Shown here: positions 14,225-52,750 of the stretch, one piece after another
Numbering within the stretch: position 1 is the first letter of the stretch
Layout: each line of letters opens with the position of its first letter
Assembly (NCBI GenBank): GCA_003993805.1
Contig: RSEF01000001.1
Span: 94,763,814 to 94,827,813 of the forward strand
Reading direction: 5' to 3'
DNA length: 64,000 bases
Source: Himantopus leucocephalus
Taxonomy: Eukaryota > Chordata > Aves > Charadriiformes > Recurvirostridae
Notes under the pieces: generated by a model
Seen by the model: only the letters and a program-made list of their open reading frames with translations
What the model was told of the DNA's origin: nothing
Databases searched by the model: none
Position numbers and translations under genes: made by a program

Positions 14225-15010
14225 AAGCAGTGCCAATATCAAAACTAGATCAGCTTGCTCAGTGTTGTTCAACTGAGTTTTGAAAAGCTCCAAGAATCAA
14301 GATTTTTACAGCCTGTCTTGACAACCTATTCCAATGCTGAACCATCCTCACCGCAGTGTTTGAAAGTTGTTGGATTTTGTCCTTGGTACCTCTGAGAACA
14401 GTCTGGTTCTGCCTTCTCTATGTTCCTGTTTAGCGTGGTTACTGCAATTAGACCTGTGCCTTCCCCACCCCCACCCATTAGCTAGCTCCATGATAAACAA
14501 AACCAGCTCCCTCAGTCTCTCTTTGAACAGCATTGTCCATCTTAGCAGCCCTCTGTTTGACATGCTCCAGTTTGCCAGTATCTCTCCTGCACTGGGGGGC
14601 CCAGCCCTGGAAGCAGTCTCTTACATGCAGTGTAACCCCTCTGAAATAGAAGAGAATAACAATTTCTCTTGACATACTGCCTACAGTATTGCTAATGCAG
14701 TATAGCACGTGGCTGTCCTTCATTGCTGCAATGGCACACTGCTGGCTTGTATTCAACTTGCAGACTCTTTTCTGCAGAGATGCTCCTCAGCCAATCTTTC
14801 ACTAGCCTGTACTGACATGTAGAAGTTTTTCAATCCCAAACCCAGGACTGGGCCTTTGTCTTTGTTGAACTCCATGAGGTTCCTGTTGACCTGGTGCTTC
14901 ATTTTATCAAGTAGTCTCTGAATGGCACCCCTGCTCTCCAGCGTAGCAACCACTCCCCATATTTTGGTGTCATCTGCAAAGTTATCGAAGGTGCTCTTTG
15001 TACTTTGAAT
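14225..15010 (-). mobile_element. CR1 LINE, 3' UTR and end of reverse transcriptase
   Basis: This is an old CR1 copy. On the minus strand around 14753-14953, RNLMEFNKDKGPVLGLGLKN corresponds to the end of the CR1 reverse transcriptase (NRNLMKFNKGKCKVLHLG). FADDTK-like coding occurs just before it (14960-14995). The copy is broken by stops and frameshifts and is inactive. Confidence 0.85.
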
Positions 15011-17454
15011 GTGTTTGTGATACCTTTAACAATGTGAAAAAACTTTAATCAATCCAGTAGAGGGCAGTCAGTCTCTGCTAATTATCACACAGGGCACAGA
15101 GGAATGTCAAAGCATGCGTACCACCCCTACCCCAGCTCTGGTTGTGTTTCATAGATAAGTAGGTTAAAAACTAGGACACCCACTATCGAGACCGTTGGGA
15201 ATAACTAAAATAAAATATGCATTTATGTTTGTTAATCAGTTGTTGGGCATTACATTGTGGCTTGAGCTTGTGTTTAGTGATAGTGGATGTACAGTGACCA
15301 CACCTCCATATTGGGACATATGGACTGAATCAGGGAGAAGTGAGATTACTACTGCATCATCTCCTAATGCCATTTTATGATATCAAATTTGTGGTGCTTT
15401 GTTAAGTTGTGATCTTTGTGTCACATTAGCTATACTCCTTTCAGCAGCAGGAGTGATATTTTGGTTGCTCACTCAAGGAAAAATTGTCATTTTGTATCAT
15501 CTGAACAACAAAAGAAAGAAATCCTTGGTTAAGATGTAGTTTGAGGAAGATTTAAACATATTTAATTGTTTGGTCCATGGCCACTGACAGCAAGAGACTT
15601 CGGGGAGGCTATAAATGAGCCTCTGTCTGGAAAATGTCACGAATCATACTTGCAAAGGGAAAGGTAAATTTTTATTTCAAGTTCTAGTCTCAGAAACCCT
15701 CAGAAAGATAGAATGCTTGCTCTGGTAGTTTGTTTTCCAAATGTCTGTCCTATTCAGAGTTATGTAAGTCAATGGAACCGCTTTCCCCTTAAGAACCTAG
15801 TTAGTCGTCACTCCAAACATATGCTTCATGTGCCTCAGGAGACTCTTCAGAATAGAAAAGTTCAACTGTTCCTGGCAAAAACAAAAACAAAAAAAAGACC
15901 CAGAGACAACAGGTCATCACTTTGGCTCAGCCCAGGTGGTGCCTGGAGTATGTACAAGCACCTGAAGACCTGACTTCTCAGAATAACTTTTGTTCTGTAC
16001 TCAGTTTTTAATCAGTGCAAGTTTGTTTTAGGGAACAACTTTCTGGTATATTCAGCATTCTCAAGGGGGAAAAGAGGGCAATATTTAATTTTGATCATTC
16101 ATCATGCTCTTAATTATGCGGTTGTAATGACCAACCTGTTTCTCCTATAGAGTAAAACTTCTCTCAACTTCTTGGTGGGGATTGGGGGAACAAATCACCA
16201 ATGCAAATACAGTTGTTGTAGATCTTCGGGTGGCATGGTATATCAGGCTCAAAATTCATTAGCGTGAAGTCTAATTGGATAACATGAATGTGAAGAAAAC
16301 CTCAACATATTACAAAAAGTGCAAAAAAGTGATAATGAAATGAAACTCTCTGATCGAGCAAGGTGTTATGGCAGGCACAAAAAAGAATTCTGCATTATTA
16401 AATAGGGTAAAACCAACATAATCTGAGGAAAAACAAAAATCCAAACAACGAGAATATCTCAACCACCAATTTTTCCATCAGAAATAAAGGGGAAAATAAC
16501 TAATTGCTAATAAGTAACTAAATTTAAGAAGAAATTATTTTAGTTTTAGTGGTTACTTTAATAAATGCATTAAATAGAAAACAAGCAGTTCCATTTTACA
16601 GGACATTTGTCATTTTCTTTCTCAGTGCTGTTAAAATTCCATTTGAATTTTAGTTCACTGCCTTCTACCTGAATCAGTTCCACTTTGCATACAGCACTCT
16701 TCAGTTTCTACCATAAAATTTTCCATGAGGTGTATAACAGTCCTTTTCCCAGAAGCTCAGGACGATGAGTGCTACAGCCTTTGAGTATCTTTCTTAACTA
16801 TTGTAATACCATAGCTCCACAGAAAGAACGGGATTACTCACACAGTAACACAGTAACCTGAACCTTCCCTAGGTTAGCTAACCAAAGATGATTAATAGTG
16901 AAATGCTTCCTCTGTCTATGGGCAAGTTCTTTGATGAATATCCTTCTTCAGGATAACCTGCTTGAGAAGAACATTTCTATCTTCTCTGCTCTTTTTCAGA
17001 GGGGACCTTTTTAAACTCTATCTGCTTGGGATCAAGCCCTGATATACTTACCTAATGAAAGGCTTCCCAATAGTTAATGCAAGAAACCACTGGCTCCTTT
17101 GTCTCTTCTCTACCAGGAATTACGGCTCCTCAGATGCTGTAAGCGGACTCTACCATTTTTCAGTGATTATTTCTTTTCTGTTGTTGAAAGCAACAAGTTC
17201 ATGTAAGCAGAGATATTTGTTTCTACTTTAATACTACTTTTAGGAACAGTAGGTTGACAAAGTTAATTTTGCAGAACAACCAGTCAGATCTGGCCTCTTC
17301 TCATGATTTCTTGCTACTGCCAAAACTTTCAGAACAGTTCAAGACTTCACGAGGACAATCTTCAGTACTGCAATTTGAAGAGTAGTAAGTGCAGAGGTAT
17401 TTATAGGACCTCTAAAATTGTGAGGAAAATGTTAGAATGCAGCAAGGGCTGGCT
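15011..17454. other. intergenic, nothing recognised
   Basis: AT-rich sequence with A runs (about 15880-15900 and 16380-16500). No conserved coding signal. Confidence 0.6.
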
Positions 17455-17880
17455 GCACCTGAAGGGTTAGGAAGATGAGCATGGCTTCACACCAGACAGT
17501 AGATGGGCCTCATCAGGTAGAGCATGGCCCCACACTACTTGAGCAAAGTGAGTAGGTAGACCTGGAGATGGTAGCCAGGTTCAAGCAAGAGCCTAGATTT
17601 TCAGGCAATTTTGTGGTGATGAGGCAGGTCTCAGATCAAACTAGGAAGTTAATCTATTGGTCAGAATGATGTCCAGTGATGGTAACCAAGGACCACTTAT
17701 TTCTAGGTAGCTCCATGTTGAAAAGGCAAGTTTGAAGTCAAGCTAGAAGTCAGTCAGCAGGTCAAGGTCCAGATCACTGGAGCGCAAGGCCAAACACAAG
17801 CATAGCTGTAGCTGAGCTAAAAATTTGTCCTTCTACAAAAGAGCTAAGACAGGAACTGAAGGCCCAAGACACATCGTAAA
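17455..17880. repeat. possible degenerate dispersed repeat
   Basis: This stretch is rich in recurring CAGGTC/AAGTCA-like words and resembles old avian dispersed repeats. A similar word pattern occurs at 24005-24330. No ends, terminal repeats or target duplications can be seen, so the call is weak. Confidence 0.25.
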
Positions 17881-17936
17881 TGGGGATCCTGTGCTCATGG
17901 GCAGGGTGTATGTGTATATGTGTTTATTTGTGAAGG

Positions 17937-18430
17937 CCCTGGGTTACAGTGGTCAGGGTCATCCAAGCCCATTAGTGCACTCAGGAGCTTAACAGTAGTG
18001 TCCCCTCACAGCAACAGGTGTCCTCACACCTTACAGGGATCTGGGGTCAGAAAGGACTGTTTGTAGAGTGGTTTAATTGCTGTGAGGTTTCACAGGACTA
18101 TTTCGGGGGACACAGAGCCAAGGACAGGGTACTGAGAGAGACAGAAGGCATGGGAGACTTGAGCCTGGGCAGAGGAGCTCAGACTGCCTATGAAGTCCTT
18201 AAAGGCTGGGTAGGCTTGAGAGGCAAGGAGGGATGAGGGGGGCAGAAATTCACTCTATCCCTGACAAGCTTTGGAGGCAGGGCAGGTGGAAGGGTCCAAA
18301 CTATCCCTAGGAAACCTGGGAGGCTGGACAGGATTTGAGGTGATGAGTGTGTGGGTGGAGACCCCGGGTGGGGCTGGTCAGGGCCATTAAAGCCTTTTAG
18401 TACACTCAGGGACCTGACCAAGGTGGGAGA
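17937..18430 (-). repeat. second locus of the same ~1 kb repeat, inverted
   Basis: GGTCAGGGYCAT...ATTAGTGCACTCA (17951-17982) and its relative at 18376-18409 match the reverse complement of the unit boundary near 3130-3180. Between them, 18016-18120 aligns with the reverse complement of about 3000-3103 (shared words include TTTAATTGCT and TTTCACAGG). The two boundaries are 425 bp apart here, so the unit is internally deleted. Base composition is GC-richer than the surroundings. Confidence 0.65.
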
Positions 18431-21400
18431 GGGCAATAAAAAGAAGTAAAATATTTTGAGTCTGCTCTGGGATTTCACAGGATACAGGTGTTTGTAGCAT
18501 GCCCTGTAGTCTGCAATGTATAGCTGAATGACTCTGCCAAGCCATCAGCAAGCAATGTTCTTAAAAACAAGCATTTAACAGGACCCAGATTTCCCATGTT
18601 AGCCAGGACAAAAGCTGAACCCTTGTCATCAGCAGTTACCTTCAAAATTCTCCTTCTTCCACTGGAACATATATTCAGGAGCTTCCTAATGATGCTTTGG
18701 ACAACAGCATAACTCAGAGCTGTGTGTTCCAAGTACTAAGTGGTGTCACCTGTTGTCACACAAATAAACTAGTCACAATCCAAGTTTGATCTCCTGTCTG
18801 CTATCCTGACACAATTGCACTATTACTACAGACTATGGCTCAAAAAACTCAAAGTCAAATCAAGATAGCTTCATTTTTCAGAGGTTTTTGAGAATCTTTA
18901 AAGCCTGATGCTAGCTATGAAATTGGGAGTCAGCATACTCACACCCAGTCTTAATTCAACACTATAAGGCATGAACACCAAGCAGCTGTCACACTAACTT
19001 CTTCCTTTTTCCAAACTGCAGAAATGTTGCTAGCCACAGATCTGGGGGTTAACATTCCCATGGATGCATCCCAGTTATATACTTTCACATTTTTGTGTAT
19101 CTTTTGGAGCAAGGAGAACTTCTACTAAAAATGTAGGGTCTACCAATTCAAGGGCTCACACGCACAGCTTTACAATTACTGAATTAAAGACTTAGGTATT
19201 CTTATGGCACTCCTGACCACAAGGTAAAACTAATTAGTTAGGTGCTCTTTTTTACTAATGCTTTCTCCTACTTTATTACAGGCTGGTTTAGAGATTCCTA
19301 GTAACATCCTTAGGCTGTCTTCTTATCCCAGACCTTTGAGGAAATACAAATGAGAAGGTTCTCATGGCTTGATTTCAATATCTTATAGCTTCAAATACTG
19401 CTGTCACATTTTTTATGTTAGCCTACAGTCCAGATGAGTTTTCAAACCCTTTTCTACTTTTTCTACATTACCTATTTTTTATGTTAGGACCCACTACCAG
19501 TTCCCTATGTGCAGGACTAGAATATGCTTCACGTTCACTCATTCCATCTTTTCTAAAGGAATACGCTTCTGCTTTTATTAAGTACATGAGTGCCTGAGAC
19601 ACTCTCCCTCGACAGGAGGCTGGGGGATTGGTCACTTACCTAAACCAAAGGTGAGCTCCCTAACTCACTAACAGAAAACTTTCTGAATTAATCTAATAGC
19701 TCAAATCACAACAGTAGGAAAACATCCAGGACACTTACCTGGGCTTCCCCAGTGAGGTAGAATCCTACTGACCCACTCATTCAAGGTTACTTATGAATTA
19801 GAAAGTTTCTTGGTGATCCTTTTTCACTACAAGCTCTCCTTTAAGTTGCCAATATAGCTACGTTCACCAAAGGTCTTCAGTTCTTGCTGTTGTCTCTTTT
19901 GGCTTTTCCTGGAAATGCTACTAAGTCCAAAGTCTGCTGCAAACATTGGTGGGGGCAGTTTTATGAAGTCTAGTGATTTTTGTGCTGCTGCACCAGGGTT
20001 TTCTGTAACAGCCAATAGAACTATTGCTGATCCCTCACCCAACTCACCTTGGGAATGCATCTTTCAAAGGAGTCTGTGCCTCTGCTGCCGTTCTCAGGTA
20101 GTTGACCTTGCTTCTGCTATTCCAAGTCAAGAAGTGGAGACCCACTCTCCTTTAAGTTTCTTCTTAACCAGGCTTACTACACACACATGTTCACACACAA
20201 CAAACACATGCTATTCATTAAGATAATTCAGCACAATATTTTATTTAAAACAAGCTTGCCTCCAGCCTTTTGGACTCCTTCAGGCCAGGGGACGGATTCA
20301 CAGAACTACACATCAGGATTAGTTGTATAATATATAGTAGATCCTTAAAGGACACCTATGCCTCGATATAGTTTATAATGCATTTTTAAGTTACTTCTCT
20401 TTCTGAGTTATCCGTGATTTACTGGTGGTTACATAATTCCTGTTTACACAGTAGATGATATCTTGTGAAGATAAGAGTTTCTCAAGACTAGTGGAGATAA
20501 CTCTGCTTGTGCACTTCTTCTGGAATATGTAGTTATTTTCCTCTGTTACTTAGTTTTGTTTTTTGATATATATCACCACTCAGTTGTGTGATATGAAACT
20601 GTACATAATAATGTGCATTTGCATACAATCATCCACAACTTTGTTTTCCTATGCTACACAAGGAAGATACTATAACTTGAATGACTGGAAATACCGCAGT
20701 CCAACAGGATTCCCTAACATATCTGTGATACAGCAAGCAGTTGTTGGCTAGTCATTATTACAACCTCCTCATATGGAAGATTATCCATTATACACCTGGA
20801 GAAACTACATCACTTACAGCTTACAGCTGACCTGGCGAGTTCTTGACTTTCTGTTCTGTGTTCTGTCTGTACTCAGAAAATGTTATTTTTCATTGCTTTT
20901 TCCTGTACTCCTGTTTCTCTCATTCGTTTCTCTCACAACTTACATCTTTAGAGCTTTTATTACATGCTGCAATTTCAGACAAAGAATTGCAGTACAACCA
21001 GAAATGTACAGGGGCGACGTCGAAAGGCTGAAGTCTGGTTGTAGGCTGCACTTCCACTCTTGCTCTTAAGATGGTAGCCTGAACTTGGGTGTGGAATCCG
21101 TGCATTTTGTTTTTGCTGTTGCTGAAATGACAGAATTTCTCTTGTGATTACTGAAGTGTGAATTTTTTAAGAGCAAATTCTTATGAGAGGTAAGGTGAAA
21201 GATTTTTGTGAATTGGAGAAAAAATGGAAAACATTGTTTTATTTTTAAGGTTTGAGCGTGTGACTCAGATAGAATAGATGGAACAAGACAGGGAGAAATA
21301 TGCAGTGGAAGAAGAGCTTCTGAACTAGCCTGGTTCTGAAGCTGTCACTAAGACAGCAGAACAGGCAAATCTTGGCGCTGAAATTTGTCCAAGCAGGAGG

Positions 21401-22059
21401 GTTGGAGCAATACTCACCAATGACATAGACAACTTGGGTTGTCTATAGGCTAGCCAAGACAACCTGGCTACTCAATGGCTGTACAATGCTCTGAAGATGC
21501 ATTAAGCATCTAGTTATGCTACTTTATTTGTCTAACAGATGCTTAATATGGATTTTGGGGGCAAATTTGGAAGGCAAATGTAGAAGAAGTTTTCAATCTA
21601 TCATAATAAATAAGTTGATTTCCCTTTCTTTTCTTTATCCTCAAAAGCCACTTTGTGTAAGTTTTCCTAATACCATTTATTACTTATTTTTCTGTGCTTA
21701 ACAGAAACCTTTAAAATCTTTTCAGAAGATAAAAATGGGTGACTTCTACCGTGTGCAGCTAATATTGTTTCTCCTTTAGGTTCCACAGGCTTCCTTACTT
21801 TTACAATGTCTTTTATCTTCTCCGTTTGCTGCTAATCACACTTCATATTCTCAGGGATTTCGTGGAAGTCTAGGATTACACTTATACCTTTGTAGTAACT
21901 TTAAAATATCACCCAGCTCTTGCAATTTTCTCCTCTCTGAAGAAACTGGAAGAATAAAACAAAGAAAGAGAAAAATAACATGCACTCTGATCCTGATTTT
22001 TCACCAGGTAAGCACATTGGATTCAATCCTACATACCTTAAGCACTCAAAATTTCCAGG
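18431..22059. other. intergenic, nothing recognised
   Basis: AT-rich sequence. It contains a compact cluster of inverted repeats at 21426-21464. ORFs at 19915-20226 and 20773-21069 show no known domain. Confidence 0.6.
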
Positions 22060-22064
22060 AAGGT
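22060..22064. repeat. left target-site duplication AAGGT of the 1037-bp LTR
   Basis: AAGGT directly precedes the TG start of the LTR and is repeated exactly at 23102-23106, immediately after its CA end. Confidence 0.75.
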
Positions 22065-23101
22065 TGTAAGAGATGACTTGTAAATTCCCTGAAACAAATG
22101 GTGAGAGACGAAAGGGAGGAGGAGGCCCTCCAAGACTCATTGAGGAATGTCTCAAACACTCGCAAGTACCTTGAAATGTAGCTATAGCCACGGGGTATAT
22201 ATCTGCATGCAGGCCTTATGCTCAAAGAACTGATAAGGCTGACACCTGCTTACTCCGGCGGGAAAGACACTTGCCTGAGTCTGGACAAGGGAAACAGAAC
22301 AGCGCTGCTTTTTGTCAACAAGGACAAGATACCAAAAGTCTGTGTAGTCCTTTGTTTCTTCAGGAGACTGCTATGTGCGATGATGACTTTTGCCTCATTA
22401 TCTGCGAAATGCATATTGAAGTTGACACCCCTGCTAATGAAGATTATCTAGATCATGCTAAACATATATAACTATAGCACTCATCTCTCCACCCAAATCA
22501 TGCTACGTGTCACCCATGGGGGGAAGAAACCTGAGCACCATAACAGTGGTGCGGGTCATACTGATACCATGAACATAAGAGGGGAAAATAAATGCCCCTA
22601 GGGAGACTTTTTTCCCTGGGGAGATTTTAAACAGAGGAGTGCTTCAACGATCCAGAGACCCCCGTTGGCCGGACCAAAGCTGGAACCAGGAGCCGTGATC
22701 TCTTTATCTCTCTCTCGGTCTCTTTTTCGCTTTCCCTCTGTTTCTCTTTCTTTTCTCTTTTCTTTTAAAGTTAAGTAAGTAACGCAAGGCATACCTTACC
22801 ACTTGCCATAATTCATTGTGTATCTGTTATTAAGTACTGCTTGCCATAATTTGTTGTATATCTGTTGCTAAGTAATGCAAGGTGCACTTTACTGCTTGTA
22901 ATACTTTGTTTTACTGTTTTCCGTAATTTGTTATATACCTAACCAATTATTGTGGATCTAGTTAAGACGTATATTAATCACTGTGGGAATCTAGTAGATG
23001 TTTTTGTATGGACCTTGAGAGTTGTCTCACCTTAGTCCACACTGCTGGGTATTTGTGAATCTGCGTCACTTTGCCCTCTCTCCCCTGAGTGGGGTTTGAC
23101 A
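22065..23101 (+). mobile_element. solo LTR of an endogenous retrovirus, 1037 bp
   Basis: The element starts TGTAAGAGATGAC and ends GGTTTGACA. It is bounded by the direct repeat AAGGT at 22060-22064 and 23102-23106, a 5-bp target-site duplication. Inside are an AATAAA at 22587-22592, a C/T-rich stretch at 22696-22768 and diverged 38-bp tandem repeats near 22802-22877. No internal retroviral genes flank it, so it is a solo LTR left by recombination. A 5-bp duplication fits ERVL-type integration. Orientation is inferred from the AATAAA. It lies 3.3 kb upstream of the TRPV6 ATG. Confidence 0.8.
22802..22877 (+). repeat. 38-bp tandem repeat inside the LTR
   Basis: Two adjacent 38-bp units starting CTTGCCATAATT lie at 22802-22839 and 22840-22877, with about 7 mismatches. 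A more decayed relative follows to about 22940 (CCGTAATTTGTTATATA). Confidence 0.7.
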
Positions 23102-23106
23102 AAGGT

Positions 23107-26015
23107 TAACAGGAGCAAAACTCTCACAAATGAGAACATGGAATGTAAGGGTCAGGGCCATTCAGAAGGAAAGGAATCCATGCCATGTACTGTGCAAATT
23201 ATGTCTGTCTCTACATTAGCACTGAAATTACTTTTATAATAGGCCAGGTAATAGTCATTTTGATTTATGTTTGAAAGAAAGAAGAAACTGAAAAGATGGC
23301 TGGGATGAAGAGAAAACTAGAGACTATGTAGAAAATTTTCCTGTAGCCTTTTTCTGTAACAATTTCTCTTTTTCAGGCGTGTTGCTGGAAAAAGCTGACT
23401 TAAGTTTCAGGGTCACCAAAAGTCAGTTCATTCATACTCAGCTATTCAGATTTATGCTGGCTTTTTGTTTGTTTGTTTGTTTTGGGTTTTTTTGTTTGTT
23501 TGTTTGTGTGGGTTTTTGTTGTTGTTGGTGGTGGTTTTTAATTTGGCTGACCTAAAAGAAATGCAATGCACTATAAAAAAGTGTAGAGTAGTGTCTCTGG
23601 CAAGATCAGAATCCCAAGTGGCAAAAGTGGCTTTCTTTTCCTTGTATTTGTAGTGGGTATGTGAAAATAGGAATTCCTTGGTTGTTGCTGAAGTGTTTCC
23701 ACATATTGGCTTACTTACACAGTTTCTATAGCTCTATGAAGGGCAGCACATCCTAACTGTACCATACGCAATATTGGTAGATCCCCAAGAACCTTGAGGT
23801 GACTGAACTGCACAGAACCAACATCATCCTATCATTGCTAGTCTGCTCCTGATTTTGTGTTGTTAAACACTGTGGTGGGAAGAACACATTTGGCCAGGTC
23901 GTGCTTTGTATTTCTTCATGCTTACTTCACTCCTCATGGCCTATGGACATAGGAGGGAAATTGTGTGTAAAGAGATTTTGACATCAGCTGTCATATGTGT
24001 TAGGGCCAAGCTAGAATCAAGAGATTCCAGGAATCAGGTCAGTCAGAATCAGCCCAAGTCAGAAACAAGAGAAGTCAAGACACACACCATGAAAGGGCAT
24101 CATTGGCAGCCAGGATAAAGACCCTATTTGCAGTAGGAGCCTGGAACAAGGAACAGGCAGAGCTGGAATAATGTCAGGAGCTAAAGGTAGCCCTTGAGAA
24201 TGAGGGCTAGGAGCCAGAGTCACAGTATGAATTGGGAGCTGTGGAAAGGGATACAGAGAGCTAAAAGTAGATATCAGGTATGTGGGCAACCACATACACC
24301 AAAACTGTACGGACTTACAATCCATCCCTTAACTACTGGGCCTTATCGGGTCCTCAGTTTTTGAAAAATTGTTTACAGCCTCCTGCTAGACTGAACGTCC
24401 AACAGTGTTTAAGAGCTATGGCCATGATCTACTAAAGAAACTTTCGTCCATGCAATATTCTTACATATTTCATCCATCTTTCATCTCTGTATTCTATTAC
24501 CTTTGAAAATGACCTCTATCATGAATTACAAGAAAACACTCTTTTGCAGTATTAAGACTTTATATCCATACAAGTGTCTAAAGGAAAACTGTTGAGTCAT
24601 ATTTACTGCAATCTGAAGCTGTAATGAGAACTGTAATGAGCCCCCCATGACAGTGTGGGCAGTGACCTGATACTGGTTTGCAGTTGTTTGAGCTGCCCTG
24701 GCTGTGGCAGCTGTTGCCTTCATGTACCTTAGAGCTGCCGGGGGGCAGCAGCACTGCTGCCCAGAAGAGGGGAGAATATGTCACTGCTTGCTTGCCCTGC
24801 TGATAACAGTCTTCTAGGGCTTTTACTCCTTGGACAGACAGTAGAGAGTATTCTCTGCTTGGGAGAACAGCCCAGGAAAATAGACATTGTGTTTGTCTAT
24901 CAATCATAGGCACTTAACACTTCAGTATCTAAATACCTTTCTCAACTTTAAGTGGAGTTGCTCCCCTCAAGAATGTTAGGAGGGACACATTATCGGTATT
25001 GTTAAAAAACCCTCACATTTCGCTGGTAACATCTGGCTGATATTACACTCCAATCTCTCAATGTAGCAAGTAATAAATTTTTCCCATTATGACAGTTTAA
25101 CTTGACACTTCCTCCTAGAACTGGAAAATTCAGTGAATCTTACATTTTACGATACAATTCCTCAAGTTTGCCTTAGAGTATTGTTTTTTCTGTGTGGCGA
25201 TAGGATAGGATATATAATGAGTTTACAGAAGTTTGGATGTGAATATTGGTTTGGTAGGTCTAAGTAACCTCTAAATAAATCATGAGTTTCAAAGAGATGA
25301 CTCAGACCTATTGCTTTACACACTCTTCTCCCTTACCTAGTGATTCTGCCTAGCTCCAGGGAGCCTGAACAGAATCCTTTTCCACTACAGCAGAAGTAAG
25401 AATGAAGGGACATTTCTGTTTATTCAAGATGCAAGAACATCAGGACAAGCCTTGAGGGTAAGAAGATTAGAAACTAGGAAACTAGGAGCTTTTTTTTTTT
25501 TATTTTTTTATTTCTCCCACGTAGCTTCCAGCTTCTTCACAAGAAGAAGGATGTCTTCTCTCTTCATTTTGATATTTTGTCTACTGCTTAGCATACATCC
25601 CCCCATGATCTTGATGATGTTTTTCTGTACTAAAAACTGTTTTTTTAAAATAGAAATTTTCATCCTTTTCCTAAATAAGCTTTTCTGGAAGAAATGTGAA
25701 GAAACGACGAGAGACTGCAGAACATAAAAGGAAAATGAAATATGTAAAGTTTACACATTAATCTACATAAACTCTTCCAACTTGCGAAGTGATTGTTTTT
25801 GACGCAGAGAAGGTGGAGTCTGTAATGATAATTTCTTTAATGGGATTTGCAGACAGTTGGAGTGGGAGGTGTGTCCTCTATACCACCTTCGCAGAGCGCA
25901 GTGTCTTTTAGGGCACGTTCCCACACGTTCACTCACCTAAAAGGCGTTTTGCCTGACTTGTTCAGTTGTCTATTTCAAAATTGCTTAGATGTTGCTTTCC
26001 AGAGGCATTCAGAGA
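23107..26015. other. upstream flank of TRPV6
   Basis: Non-coding sequence between the solo LTR and the proposed promoter. It contains a TTTG microsatellite, a possible old repeat at 24005-24330, a 9-bp hairpin at 24743-24762 and poly-T near 25491-25510. Calcium- or vitamin-D-responsive enhancers would be expected near here from family knowledge, but I cannot identify one. Confidence 0.6.
23463..23513 (+). repeat. TTTG microsatellite
   Basis: Runs of GTTT/TTTG units with an interrupting GGGTTTTTTTG. A low-complexity tract with no visible function. Confidence 0.85.
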
Positions 26016-26023
26016 TATATAAG
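26016..26023 (+). promoter_or_regulatory. candidate TATA box (TATATAAG) upstream of TRPV6
   Basis: A good TATA match lies about 400 bp before the ATG. A start near 26045 would give a 5' UTR of roughly 370 bases with several upstream ATGs, which is a point against it. No CpG island is visible around exon 1, consistent with a tissue-restricted TATA-type promoter. A weaker alternative is listed separately. Confidence 0.25.
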
Positions 26024-26350
26024 GAGGATGATTACTTCTAAATTCTAGACTTCGGAAACGAAATACAAGACGCCTAGGACATTGATGCTGTATGAATTCT
26101 TCAGTGCTGTATAGGGTCTGTGTGAGGGGTAAGGCTGCTGGTGAGCTACTTCTAAATCAGACACACCTTTGGGTTGGGCTATTTTGGAAACTTAGTACTT
26201 GATGAGGCTCAAGGTATGGTCTGCTAGGGACAAGTGATTTTATTTTGTGTTTTTACATGTGCTTGGATCAGCTGATGCAGCTGACAGTCTCCTCTGTAGG
26301 TAACAGACTGGGGGTGAAGGAGTGGTGACCTGTAGTGAGCCTTCCCTGAC

Positions 26351-26360
26351 TTATATCAAA
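26351..26360 (+). promoter_or_regulatory. alternative weak TATA-like box close to TRPV6 ATG
   Basis: TTATATCAAA lies about 55 bp before the ATG. Initiation about 30 bp downstream would leave a very short leader free of upstream ATGs. The match is poorer than TATATAAG at 26016. Only transcript 5' ends can decide between them. Confidence 0.2.
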
Positions 26361-26413
26361 GTAGGGATTGCTGGCTTTCAGGCAGGTAGGCAAGAGAGAA
26401 AAAAGGACGTGCT

Positions 26414-52750
<26,337 letters not shown>

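Noticed and set aside
26310..26335. Possible vitamin D response element (GGGTGA...TGGTGA) upstream of the ATG
   Set aside because: The spacing is 5 rather than 3 and the second half-site is poor, so it cannot be supported by eye.
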